From contig CM031609.1 of NCBI GenBank assembly GCA_018398815.1, positions 31,827,799-31,891,798 on the forward strand: 64,000 nt of DNA. The letters run 5' to 3'. This DNA is from Conus ventricosus. Its lineage: Eukaryota; Mollusca; Gastropoda; Neogastropoda; Conidae. A program made the position numbers and the translations under genes. This document shows positions 37,067 to 50,679 of the stretch, piece by piece. Under the pieces are notes generated by a model. It searched no databases. It was not told the DNA's origin and saw only the letters and a program-made list of their open reading frames with translations. Each line of letters begins with the position of its first letter. Position 1 is the stretch's first letter.

Positions 37067-37098
<32 letters not shown>

Positions 37099-39504
37099 CG
37101 CACACAAAAACTACTGAACATATGCAAGTAATGGAGGATCTTTCTACTTTGAAACCTGAACACCTTCAGAGAAAACCCAAGACTCATGACAAGATTAATG
37201 GCGACTCAAATACATTTGACTGTTAAGGAATTTAATTCTTTTTTTTTTCTCAGCAAATATACCACAGAAGATCCTGCACATTGATCTGAAATGATCCCTT
37301 ACTACAAACCATGCAAAACGAACTCTGATATTATTAGACTTTCATGTGAGAATGATAAAAGACATGGAATATCGGTGTCTAAAGCTATTCCTATGCAATC
37401 TATCCAATAAGTTCACATCTAAACTAGACACGCACTCATGACAGTGCAGACCTCTGCCAAAGTTGAAAGGATCTAGGATCTCCCATAGATTTCTTGGGTT
37501 TATCTTTGGGCCACCTATCTATCCATCATGTTTCGTTGAAATCTGTAGCGTCATTTTTCTGCATGATTATGCCGACAGACAGACAAACCAACCAACCAAC
37601 CAACACAGAAGGGAGAACACATAACCTCCCTGGCTGAGATGATCAAAAAAGAAAACCATCATAAAATTTTCTATATTCATCCAAAAATATTGTTCAACAA
37701 GCAGTTCTGTCAGGATTGTCACAGGTGTTCATAATGGAATACCTTCTTTTCCTTTTTGTGCCGATGCTTTGATGAGTCGCGTTCCTTTTCCTTGTGCTTA
37801 TGTTTGTGTTTGCGATGGACATCATCAGGAATACCGACATCCATACTGACTGTAGATGAGGCCGAGTTGACACCTGCATTAATCACCATAGAATGTTAGC
37901 TGGCTGCTGCACTGATAACAACAGTGTACTGAAAGTGACGACTGACATCTGCAATGCTAACCAAATATTAGCTAGGTTCTGAAGTGATAATTATTGAACA
38001 GAGACAAAACAGGCACTTGCTATGATAACTATCAAGTACTTGACAAATGCAATGATGCTAGTACTTTACAACTGGCAAATACATTGAAGAAAAAAAAGAA
38101 ACACCCAGAGGTGCTGGGGAGGACCCAGAGGAGCACTGTCTTCACCCGCCTTTTGAGCAGTCCTCTACCACCCTTGGAGGCCTGCGCTGTGTTGACGATG
38201 GGTACAGGCACGCGCAGGACACTCCATTAAGATATCAAGGGACATAACTCCTCCTGAACAGAGGTAAATCAGACTACAGGATGCAACTCATAACAGCCTT
38301 AAAATAGTATCCCCATGGGTTATCAGCCTGTATTTCATGACTGCAGAGCCCACGGGCAAAAAACACCACCCTCCAGCTGCCGAGCACACCCCACAGACCC
38401 AACCACCCCTGCCCACGGACAGATGAAGACAGCGCCACTCCAGACACAGCCAAGCTTTCGCCATACGGTCTAACTCCAGAGAGAATCCAAAGTTGTAGTT
38501 TTTCCCACTGTCAACAGGACTTTCCCTGCATTGATAATAGCAAGTACTTTACAACTGGCAAATACATTGAAGAAAAAAAAAGAAACACCCGGAGGTGCTG
38601 GGGAGGACCCAGAGAAGCACTGTCTTCACCCGCCTTTTGAGCAGTCCTGTACCACCCTTGGATGCCTGCGCTGTGTTGACGATGGGTACAGGCACGCGCA
38701 GGACACTCCATTAAGATATCATTTATAAGATATAATTAACCTTTACCCTGGCTGTCGCGACATAAGTCACCCCATTATGTCATGGCCGTCACTGGTTGTC
38801 GCGACATAAGTCACCCCATTATGTCATGGCCGTCACTGGTTGTCGCGACATAAGTCACCCCATTATGTCATGGCCGTCACTGGTTGTTGCGACATGTCGC
38901 GCTGTTGGGCGAGCCTTGCAAACCTAGTTTCACTGACACACAGATACGAAACTATGGCTCAGTGACAAACTGATTTGCATGAATGACCGAGCGAGCCCCG
39001 GAACATGGATTTTCAGCATTTTAGCTTAGTTTATGGTTAATAGCAGCTTGTAATGCATACTGCGACTCCACTCGTCTGGCAAACAATGGCAGCATCCAAA
39101 AGGAGAAAGTGATAGAATTAGGAGCTTGTTTGAAGATGTTTTTGCTGATGCTGTTGTGGAAAAAGCAGACGAAGAAGAAGTTATGGACATGTTGAATGAA
39201 CTGGGTGTGGTGGGTGATAGTTCTGATTAAGATCAAGCACCATGTAATTGTGATTTTGAGATTGACATGGACAATGACTGGATGAGTGGCTATGGGTGAG
39301 GGAAATCTCAACATGCCATTCAGTGGGGGAGAAAAAACTCAGTGTGGCGCTTTCAGATGATCCTAAACCTTTCAAATGTAAACGACGACAGTGTGGGCTT
39401 ACTAATAAGATAAGATAAGATAATGTTGCTTATAGCCCAGCCGACCGCAAAGGGCCATATCAGGGCTGTCACCACGTTAAAATCAACTCACCAGTCATAT
39501 AAAT

Positions 39505-39551
<47 letters not shown>

Positions 39552-42500
39552 CATACATCTCGTTAAATGACATCGTCTAGAAACGCACCAGAAACTTTGT
39601 TAAAAATCTTTCTTCCGTAAAATCTTAAATCAGATGAAAAATGTTAATCTCTCTCAAAAACTCAAGGATCACATCAGGCGGGACATCCCTGAACAGGATC
39701 TTCATGGACTCCGCTGTAAAATGTTTGTGTCTCACATCGTGCAAGTCCCAACACTCTAAAAGAACATGTTTCATTGTGAGTGGCGCATGACATGGAATGC
39801 ACCACGGAGCTTCTTCACTCTTTAAAAGGTAAGCATGGGTAAAATACGAATGGCCGGTGTGCAGCCGGCACAGAACCGTTTCCTCTTTACGACCTCCCGA
39901 CGTGGATGGGAGGAACTCCTTAAGGTTTGGATGGATCTGAAAGAGTTTGTTATTCGTCTGTGTGTTCCAATCCTCCTGCCAGAGGTCTCTCACATAATCG
40001 TTAATTTTAGGTTTCACATCTGAGCAGGGGATATAAATGTTGGACAGTTTCTCTCTTGTGGCGTTCTTGGCTAAACGATCAACCATTTCGTTCCTGCCGA
40101 TGCCAACATGACCAGGAACCCAAACAAGAGTAATGTTGTAACCGTCCGCTTTCAACTTGCTAAAAAGTTCAAAGAAATGCAAAAGTTCTGGATGCTGAAG
40201 GTTGCGGCCAGCTATGGCCTCCAAAGCTGACAGCGAATCCGACAGAACCAGAAAGTCCCTCTTCGAAGAATGTGAGATTATCTTCAAAGCCAAAACCAGA
40301 GCAGTAAGTTCAGCAAAATAGACAGAAGCATCTGAATGTATATGTTCCAACAGTATCTGAGAAGGAGCCCCAGGGCAGTAGGCTGCACAGGCCACTCCAT
40401 CCTCAGACTTGGAACCGTCAGTGAAAACTTTTTGATAGGATGGGAATTTCGAACAGAGCTCAGCATACAACGCCTTGTACGCCAGAGAGCTGGTAGACTC
40501 TTTGCGAAAAGCTGCAAGATCAAAATGAATCTCTGGTGTGAAAAAGGTCCACGGAGGTTGATCCGGAAACTTGGAAAAATCGGAAACTACTCCCAAGTGT
40601 AGACCTGCATTCCGCACGTGAGGCCGCATACGAAGACCAAACGGCGGAATACATTTAGGGTAGTTTTCAAACTTACTTTGGAACGGAGGGTCAAAGACAC
40701 AGTCATAGGCAGGATTCTGCGGTTCTGAGAACAGTCGGATATAATAATTTAAAGACAGTTTCAGCCTGCGGTTGGACAATGAAGGTTCACCCGCCTCTGC
40801 GTACAGGCTGTACACAGGGGTGGTGCGGAACGCTCCAAGACAGAGACGAAGCCCTTGATGGTGGATAGGGTCCAAGAGTTTGAGGTAAGACGATCTTGCG
40901 GAGCCGTAGACAGCACAACCGTAGTCCAGTTTGGAACGGACCAGGGCTCTGTAGAGGTGCAGCAATGTTTTCTTATCAGCGCCCCAGTCGGTGTGCGCTA
41001 CGACCCGCAGAATATTCAGTGCTTTCTGGCATGCAGTTTTGAGGTTTTTGATGTGGCTGAGAAAGTTAAGTTTTTGGTCAAAAATGACTCCAGAAATTTG
41101 GCCTCTTTAACAGTGGGATGGGAGATTTCCCGACGTGAAGTTCAGGATCTGGAAAAAACTGACGGAAATTATGGAAGTGAATACAATGGGTTTTTTGTAG
41201 CAGAAAAGGTGAAACCGTTTTCATCCGCCCACTGATGGATTTTATCTACGCAAAGCTGGAGCCTGCGCTGGACACTCGGGTACAGGCTTCCAGTTGCGTA
41301 GACAGCAAAATCATCCACAAACAATGAGCAGTCTGAACCCTGCTGAACTGATTGAACAATGTTGTTGATTTTAATACTAAAGAGGGCAGGAGACAGTATG
41401 CTCCCCTGTGGAACACCCAACTCCTGCTCGTGGACATCAGAAAGAGTGGTGCCAACCCGGACCTGAAACTGTCGTTCTGCCAAAAAATTTTGAATGAAAA
41501 GCGGAAGATGACCTCGAAAACCCAGATCGTGGAGATCATGAAGTATCCCCGACTTCCAGGTAGTATCGTAGGCCTTCTCCAAGTCAAAGAAAATTGCCAC
41601 TGCATGCTGTTTGTTCAGAAAGGCATTCCGAAGTGTAGATTCCAGACGAATCAAATGGTCAACTGTACTCCGATGTTTGCGGAAACCACACTGTTCTTTC
41701 GCCAAAAGGCCATCGGTTTCAAGTTTCCACATGAGCCTAGCATTGACCATTTTCTCCATCAGTTTACAGACACAGCTGGTCAAAGCTATGGGACGGTAGT
41801 TAGATGGATTAGAAAGATCTTTTCCAGGTTTGGGGATGGGAATAATGAGGGCTTTTCGCCAAGAGGGTGGAAAAAAACCTGTAGTCCACACATGGTTGTA
41901 GACCTGTAGCAGTATGTTCAGACCTTCTAGCGGAAGATGTTTCAACAGCTGATAATGGATTTCATCTATACCTGGAGAGGAATCGCTGCAAGAAAGCAAG
42001 GCAGATTTCAGCTCGTTTAACGTAAAAGGAAGATTGTAGTCTTCCATGTTGTCGGACGAAAAGTTGCAGGGTGATTTTTCTTTTAGGCTTTGTTTTTGAC
42101 AAAAGTGGCTGATTTATTAGAAGAGGAGGAATTCTTTTCAATGGTTGAAGCAAGCAGATTAGCAACTGCTTTCTTCTCTGTTATTAAAGAATCCGAAAAC
42201 TTGAGATGGTTCACAGTGGGACAGGTGTTCTTCCCTTTGATTTTCTTAATGATGTTCCACACTCTTTCTTTGAAGTTTTGATGTCAGCCTGGAGCAGAAG
42301 CTTCTCCAGGACCGACGTTTACTGATTTTAAAAGTGTGTCTTGATTTAGCACGAGTTTTTGAGGGGCTCGAGCTTTGGGGACCCGAAGGTCGTTGGTACA
42401 CCTGACGCTGAGCCCGTTTTCGAACTTTGGAAATTTGTTGGCAGTCTGAATCAAACCAGGGTGTTTTTGGCATTGAAGTTTATCGGAAGACACTGGAATA

Positions 42501-45500
42501 CAAGCTTTAGCACACTTGATCATAGTGTTAGTCAGTGATTCTGCTGGGTCCGGACTCTGAAGAAAATCAGTGTCCTGGAATTCCGCAGAAATAGGGGCTG
42601 CAAATAGATCCCAGTTTGCTTTCTTATAATTTAGGTGTTGAGAGACAGAGACGTGTTCAGTTATTACAGGTTGTAGGAAGACAGGGAAATGGTCACTTCC
42701 GTGCAGATCGTCATGGACAGACCACTCATAGTCCAGGACCAGCGAGGGGTCACAAACCGACAAATCTAAACACGAAAGTGAACCTGTGAAGAGTGGAGGT
42801 AAGTTGCAGATCCGTCGTTCAGACAACACAGATCCAAATCCGAAAGGACATCCTCAATTAGCAGACCTCTGGATGACATACCGACACTACCCCAAAGAGG
42901 ATTGTGACCGTTAAAGTCACCCAACAGCAAAAAAGGTCGAGGAAGGTCTCCTATCAGACTGACAAGGTCCTGACGAACAAACCGGGACTGAAGGAGGGAG
43001 ATAAATAGAACAGATTGTGACAGTCTTGTGGAGAGTGACTCTCGCAGCAACAGCTTGAAGGGAGGTAGACAGAGCGACAGGACTATACAGCAGAGTTTTG
43101 TGTATGAGAAGGGCAACACCGCCCGACCGTCCCAAAGTGGATGGTTGTGCAGGATTTGAAAGAATATTAAAGCCAGAAAGAGTAAAGGTCTTCTGGCTTT
43201 GAATTTGAGTTTCCTGAAGAGCCACGACAGAAGGTTTTATAGACTGACACAGAAGCTGCCGCTCCTCAAAGTTGGAATTTAATCCACGGATATTCCAATG
43301 GAATATTGTACTATCCATGGTGCAGAGGCGAAAAGGAGAGAAATCAGGTCATCTCCTCTTCAACGTCCACTTCTAATGGAGCGAATTTATTAGTTAGTGT
43401 CACTGGACTGTGGTGGTCTTTGGACCTGCTGGCAGACTTGCCCGCAGGTGACAAAGGCCTGGAATTTGGAGATGGTGGAGGTCTGGATTTGGGAGATGGT
43501 GGAGGTTTCTTCCTCATCTCCACCGTCTCCACACTGGGTGGAACTCCCTTGCCCGCACGGGCACTGGATAGGAGAGTTCGAGGCGGAATTGCTGGTTTTT
43601 TAATCTGCCCAGCAGCAGATGTTGTAGACTGCTGGGCAGTCTGAGGGGTGGCGGATTTTTTGCCTCCACCAGGGGCAGTCACTTTGGGTGGGAAGGTGGT
43701 GGACCTGCTTCCACCAGAGTTGACAATTCTACCTTGCAATGTTTTGGAAAATGTAAAGTCATCAGTCTGACAGCAGACTGATCGAGTGGGAACTGCGGGA
43801 ACTGTCTTTACGGCCGAAGCATATGAAGCTGTTGGAGTCTGACTGCCCACAACCTGCTTGCGGGCTTCAAAAAAGGAGATCTTCTTTTCTGTTTTAATTC
43901 GTTGAATGGTGGATTCCTGAATCCAAAGAGGACAGTTTCTTGAAGAGGAGGGATGATCGCCACCGCAGTTAGCACAATGTGCCGGATCTTTGCACGGCCC
44001 ATCATGGATTGCCTTGCAGCAAACACCGCACACCTCCTGCCCAGAACAGCGGTCTCTGACATGGCCAAACCTCTGGCATCTGAAACACCTCAACGGGACG
44101 GCACATAGAGCTGAACACGAACATTCAAGTAACCGACTTTGATGACCGGAGGCAACACAGGGTTGCAGAATGTCAGAAAGAGGGGGTTGGTAGCCACTCT
44201 CTCTGAACCTTTCTTTACCGACACCCTGCGCACCTCCGTCACACCCTGGGACGCCAGTTCTGTTTTGATCTCTGCTTCCGAGACACCTGCTAACTCTCGA
44301 CAGCGAATCACACCTTTCGACGAATTCAACTGTTTATGGGATCACCCTGATCTCCCTATCCACTAGTTTGGTTCCTTTCAACAGCTGTTCAGATTGTTTC
44401 TGTGATCGACATTGAATAAGAAACGAACCATTCCTCAACCTTTTTATGGACCTAGGTTCACCTGCTATACCATGAAAGCCCTTTTGGATAGCAAAGGGCT
44501 CAGAGCTGAAAGGGGTCTTTCCTGCTCTGTCCCTTCCACCACGAGCCAGGAAGCCCAGAAACCTGTCCTCTGTCTTACCTCACTGTCAGAATCACTATCT
44601 GTTTGAGAAAGCCCTGAAATAGGGGATACGGCCTTCCTCTTCCGTTTGGGGGGATATTTTTTGAAAAAGCCATGTTTAGTTTATTATATTTCATCCCTCC
44701 CTTACCCACCCACCTTGGAGTCCAACTAAGGGCCAGGGCCAAGAAACCAATGTCTTGACCCCTTCCAGGCTTCGGGAGAGACATACAACAGACAAAAACC
44801 TACCAACCCTATCCCCCCTGATTATGCCCAACTCCCGGGAACAGAGAGCTGGCACTGCAGGGGTTACCTTGGCCAGCCGGAGAAATGCCTGTTTTGACCC
44901 AGCCCCAAAAAGGGGAGCCGATTAGTACACCCGGGCCAAAGTGTACTTCCTGTCTAGGAGAGGTCCGAGCCAAAGTGATGTGTTGAGAGCGCTGGCCCTC
45001 TCAATCACCAGATCTCATCCCCTCCGACACAGTCGCACCGCACGGCAAACGCGGCGGATCTTAAGGGACCACAGAGAGAAAAGGAGTGTGGAAAAGAAGA
45101 CTTGAAGGGGAGACGAAGATAGAAAAGGGCCAAATAAGGAAGGCAGAAAACAAGAAAAGGAGAAAGGCGGGTTACTCTTAGTCAGGATCCTCACCCTTAG
45201 CCTATCTGACATGGAAGCCCTACCAGGGGCATCAACTCCTTACCACGTTATGCTTAGGCCAGACAGCATCTGCACTTCTCAGGCCTAGAAGTAGTTTAAA
45301 AACCAGCCTATCCTCAAGTATTGATGCCCCGCCAGCAAAGCCTAAGGGATCACAGGACCACGCAAGCCCTCCGACCACGACAAGGTCGCAACCCCCGAGG
45401 GCCTTACCACGTTATGCTTAGGCCAGACAGCATCTGCACTTCTCAGGCCTAGAAGTAGTTTAAAAAACCAGCTATCCTCAAGTATTGATGCCCCGCCAGC

Positions 45501-48500
45501 AAAGCCTAAGGGATCACAGGACCACGCAAGCCCTCCGACCACGGCAAGGTTGCAACCCCGGAGGGGGGCTTACTAATACATTTGTTGATAGTGACCTTTT
45601 TTTGTTTTGTTTTGTTATCAGCACATGATTTCAATGTGAAAACTGAACTGTACCTTATTCATTCTTACCTGGATTACCTGCATGGAAGACAGGTATAACC
45701 CACACTGACTTTCCTTGAAAAACGCTTAATTGATTTTTGGATACTGTGAACCATCATTGACCAGATTATTTGTGAACAAGCTCTTAGAGATTGACAAGCA
45801 GGATGTGCCACCTGTTTTCACCTGTTATTTTCACATTCTAGACAGGTAAGCACCTAATCAAAAAAACTCAAAAGCACACCCGTTCTGTTTTTATATTACT
45901 CTTCATTCAATTACTAACAATTCTTATTCTGCATGTCATGTTCAAATACAAAACCGTTGAAAAGTTATCCATATTATAAAAACGTTAACTATTTTTTAAA
46001 ACTTTCCTTCTGATAATTCAAAAGACGACATACTTAACCAGTTTTAAGGGTTAAGGTGCTTGAAAACTGGCACATGCATTGATAACAAGAGAATCAAGAG
46101 AATGTTTACTGTGCGTCCACACACATGTTACACCAGGCTGCAAGCAGAGAGCGGTACCCATTAACATGTTGACTGCCAACTTTTGTTCTTTATCTTTATA
46201 CAGACCACGAAAATAAAAATTTCTGTTCAAAACATCTGTTTTAGAACAGCTTGGAGGCAAGAAAAATACAACCCAATCCACTTGCTTTGTAGACGAATTA
46301 AGAAGAAAAATGAATGCACTTCCAATTATTCTTCCCTCAGGGTGCCAGTGAGAGAAGAAATGCTTATGCCATCCCTCCCCCCTCCTCCCCACAGGGTATC
46401 ACACTTCAGCCCTCTACTGCTATGCCAAATTAAAGTAACATCCACTCGTCGGCCAAGGCGAATTTTAATTAGAAACACCCACTTTGAGTGTGACAGCATT
46501 CTGGTCACAGCCACTGGTACATGACCAACATCGGGGCCATGACTGACGAGAGGTGGGCGTCCACTGCTGTGCTGTTGAGTCTCATTGGCCATGTATGACT
46601 GATGCAAATAACTCAATTACCTGACTGAAGTATGTTGGCACTCACCCACATTAGTTTTTATAAGAAATTCTTGTGACAAAACTGGTTTGAATGAGATTTG
46701 TACTTGGGTATCTGAGGACACTTAAACTATAATGCCCATGATTCGCATATGGGAAGTCAAAGGATTAAAATGCCAAGACTAAAATCCCAAACTTCTTGTG
46801 TCCTAAAACTAAAAGACCAGTCTGAAACAAAGTTTTTTCACTGAACACATTTCAGTCAGACTTATTGAAAAATATTGGTCGCAAAAGAAATGTCACATCA
46901 AGCGAAACATTTTGGAACTAGGACCTGATGGAGTCTACAGTAAAATCTTGTGCCTACTGTACAGATCCCAACAAATTTAAAATGTCTACAGCTCAGTGGT
47001 TTATTTCACTGCATGCATCATGGAGATTTCTCACCTTTCAAAAGGTAACAACACTGAATGACAATCGCACTAGATGTGTATATGTAGATGAAGAGAGAGG
47101 AGAGGCAAGCAAAGGTAATGAACTAATCACAAGCGGGCCAAATTTAAAGACTTCACATCAGACTGGGATGCATGACACAATATCTCTTCTCACTTATTTC
47201 AGTGATGTCACTCGTTTTGATGTACGTTCTAAAGTCTTTTGTTTTGTTGAGGTAGAGTTTAATGGATGAGCAGCTTGAATTTCAACCTATCAACAACAAA
47301 AAAACCCGAAGTCCTAAAGCAATAAAGTCCTAATTTCAAGGACTTTTTTTAATCTTTGGGAAAATGTCCTCAAAATTTGAAGACTTTTAAAAACTTGTTT
47401 TAAAAACCCCTTTTGGGGGGGGACGTACGTATACTGACGAGGAGGGAAAAAAAAAGATGAATCACAACGCGACATGCAATAAAACCTTTGTGCAATTTAC
47501 CTGTGGCCCCTTGATGGGGGCAAAGCTGGGCCATTCATCTCCACCTTCCCGACAGAGGCTCTGACACAGGGGCAAAGCAGCCTCTCCACTCCTTGCTTCC
47601 TCATCACCCTCCTCCTCCTCTTCCTGCTGAAATGGCGCCGACGATGTCCTGGGTGGGACTGGTCCAGCACATCAAAGATGGAACCACCCCCACCGACTGG
47701 CTTTCCTGGGGCGTGGACGAGCGGGGAGTCTGTGGACGGAGGAGGGGGTGGTGGAGGTGGGGGGCCTGGGGGGGAGTGTGGGGGCAGTCTGTTGACTGTA
47801 GGGGAGTGCGGTTGGCTGGACTGTTGACCTGAAGGCGAATTTGAGTCACATGACCAAGCGAATGTAAGATGTGGTGGTGATGGTTTGAAAACGGTGATGA
47901 TAAGTGATTTGTAGCAGCAGTTACAGTAGGGTAATACTAACAGTTTACTTATAGTATAGTTTAGTAAACAGAAGTTAACTAGAGCGGTGGCAAAAGAGTA
48001 GTGGTATACTAATAGTTACTTCTAGTATAGTTTAGATAACAGAAGTAATTAGGTCAGAGGCAAAAGCAGTTGTCAAGAAATAATAATAATCACAAGATGC
48101 TGTTAGTTTACTAATAATATATTTGAGAAAACAGAAGTAGTTGGGAATAGTGGCAATAGCAGATGTTTAGAAATAATAAACAATCACAAAGATACCGTTA
48201 GTTTATTAATGATTAAGTTGGATCACAGAAGTAATTGAACAGTGGCAATAGCAGTTGTCTAGAAATAATAATAATCACAAAGATGCTGTTAGTTTACTAC
48301 CTAATAAAGTTGAGATAACCAGAAGTAATTAGAATTGTGGCTAATCCAAAGATACTGTTAGTTTACTAATATAAAGTTGAGATAACAGAAAATAATTAGA
48401 ATTGTGGCAATAGCAGCGTCTAGTCATAACATAATCACAAAGATAATGGTATAAATAAACAATTACGAGATATGAAAATGGTGGAAAAACAAAAAGCAAA

Positions 48501-49237
48501 AACATTTTTAACAATAATGATAATGATACTGGTACATTTATTGCAAAACAAAACATACTTTACACTGTAGTTGAAAAATATCCAAGTGAATCCTCATGCA
48601 TCCCAGATATCCCTTATGAACCAAAAAAAGGACTTTAAAGGGCCAATGAAAGGACCCCCCCCCAAAATAAAACAGGACCTACCGAAATATCTTCTACTGT
48701 CTGTGTTTTTCACATTTGCTTCAGCTCTTTTTGTTTGTTGACAAGTTCCTTCTCTAAGAGGGTCGCTGTTTCTTGTTTATTTTTGGAAGAACTACACAGT
48801 TCATTGGCTTGTCTTAAGAGCCTCAAGCTGCTTTGCTGCTGGGCTTTGAGGCATAGTGCATCAGCTTCAAACAGCAACTGTTTGCCATCCTTTTCAGTGG
48901 CTGTCCTTCTCCTCTTGAGGGTGTGGATCTCTTCCTCACACACATTCATGCAAGCACCCACGCACACTCACACCACCAGACCTGTTTACCCCTCACTTCA
49001 CCTTTCAGTGGTCAAGGCGACCCAAGTCATAGTTTTGGAGCTCAACTGTCAGTAGTCACAGCCACTACATATTCTGGATCCACCAGCTATCCTTTTCAGT
49101 TTCCCCCTTCCCCTAATCTGTTGTCCTATCCCTCACCCTTCCACCACTGCACTGCCCAGCAACTAAACTAGCATGGGTGTCGGGTTTCACAAACCCAGGC
49201 AAGCCTTTCACTTAGTCATGATGGTTGCCTTGCTCTG

Positions 49238-49272
<35 letters not shown>

Positions 49273-49277
49273 TGAGC

Positions 49278-49332
<55 letters not shown>

Positions 49333-49334
49333 GG

Positions 49335-49391
<57 letters not shown>

Positions 49392-49396
49392 GGATG

Positions 49397-49461
<65 letters not shown>

Positions 49462-50633
49462 AGTGAGCGAGTGTGTGTGAGTGAGCGTGTGTGTGTGTGT
49501 GTGTGTGTGTGTAAGGGATGGAACCAGCATGCATGTCTGACAGAAGGGGGCATAATCAGAACAAGCTTATCTACTCTGTTTACTTCCCTTGCCTGGGCTG
49601 TCACTATCGACCTTTTTTTTTTTGTCCACCCCCCTCCCCTCACCTCCCCCTCTCCATGGTTCGAGATTGTATGACCGTAGGACCATAATTAACAGACCAT
49701 TTCCGTGGAAACTATTCATGATTCTGTAGAGGTACACAGGTCTGACACACCACACACACAGGTCTATCAGATGTGCTTGGAGTGGACGCTGAAACATGTG
49801 TCGGTTCAGGCTGTCAAGTTGGCTGTGAATCATCATGACTCTGGGGCTGCGTTGAACCAACAGCGAAAAAATCAGCAACACTGCATCTACTGTCACTTTG
49901 ATGCTGTTTCTCTTTCTTCTGATGCTTCACACTTTTTGCGTGTTGCTTTAGCATGGATTCTCCCATTGAGGCGATGTTTACGGAGCAATCGCAAAACGCA
50001 CAGCGCGCTACATGTTTGTCGCTCAGAACTTTCTGCAACCAGTCCTTGTAATCCTTCTCTCTCAGCCAACGATCTTGAAAAGAACATTTGCCCGGCATTG
50101 TGGACGAAAAACTGGGCTTAAAATTTTCAGCAGGTAAACACGTGTGAACGATGCAAGATGGCGCCTGGAAGTATCGTCAAATCTCGAACGCGAGACTTGC
50201 GAGGAAACTGGCTGTGAGAAGCATCGTCTGCTTGCGGGACCCGACAGAAATGCCGATCTTTTGATTTCATACCTGAAGTTCTTTTCCGAAACCGAAAGTA
50301 TTCTTTTGTATCGCAAAATTAAAAGACTTTAACAGACCAAATTGCATTTTAAAGGCCCTTGACAAAATATTAAAGGACCTCTTGGTCAAATTAAAGTACT
50401 TTAAAGGCCTTTTCTGAAAAATTCTAAATATAAGGACTTTAAAGGACTTCAAAGGACCCTACGACCCATGGTGAAAGACAAAAAAAAGAAAAACTAGGTG
50501 TATACACACTCGCACACAAAAAAACTGCAGGCATCAGAACCTCTATCATCAGGTAAATGTGTTTGAACTGGGCTCGGACACATACCTACAGCCTCTCCTT
50601 TCCTCCTTCACACCCAACATACACACTCCTCTC

Positions 50634-50679
<46 letters not shown>

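Larger units (their letters stand above)
39408..45565 (-). mobile_element. Full-length I-group LINE (Nimb-like) with 13-bp target duplication
   Basis: GGGCTTACTAATA occurs at 39395-39407 and 45566-45578, exactly flanking the element. Order from the 5' end (45565): two 164-bp repeats in the 5' UTR (45240-45567), ORF1 with zinc knuckles, ORF2 with APE endonuclease, reverse transcriptase and RNase H, then a 3' UTR with an A/T homopolymer (39508-39546). It ends in three TATCT units (39422-39408). The presence of RNase H and of a CCHC ORF1 places it in the I superfamily; Nimb is my best guess. Each ORF carries frame breaks. Confidence 0.92.
38737..46054 (+). mobile_element. piggyBac-like element interrupted by a LINE
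   Basis: TTAA at 38737-38740 followed by CCTTTACCCTGG, and GGG TTAA at 46048-46054, give piggyBac-style ends. Without the 6.2-kb LINE the element is about 1.15 kb. Just inside the left end are three and a half 44-bp tandem units (38748-38900). At about 39095-39218 one frame reads [35 protein letters not shown], resembling the acidic N-terminus of piggyBac transposases. No catalytic region is found, so this is an internally deleted derivative. The right-end repeat matches weakly, so the boundary is tentative. Confidence 0.55.

Noticed and set aside
39508..39546. Poly(A) tail of a plus-strand retrocopy
   Set aside because: The run lies inside the LINE, between its coding region and its pentamer tail, and within the 13-bp duplication. 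It reads as poly-T in the element's sense.
47604..47849. Alternative frames of the GPATCH1 proline-rich exon (acidic [12 protein letters not shown] frame or the VNSPANR frame)
   Set aside because: The previous exon leaves one base, which selects the frame with [10 protein letters not shown] and GPALPPSRG; the acidic frame has a TGA earlier in the exon.
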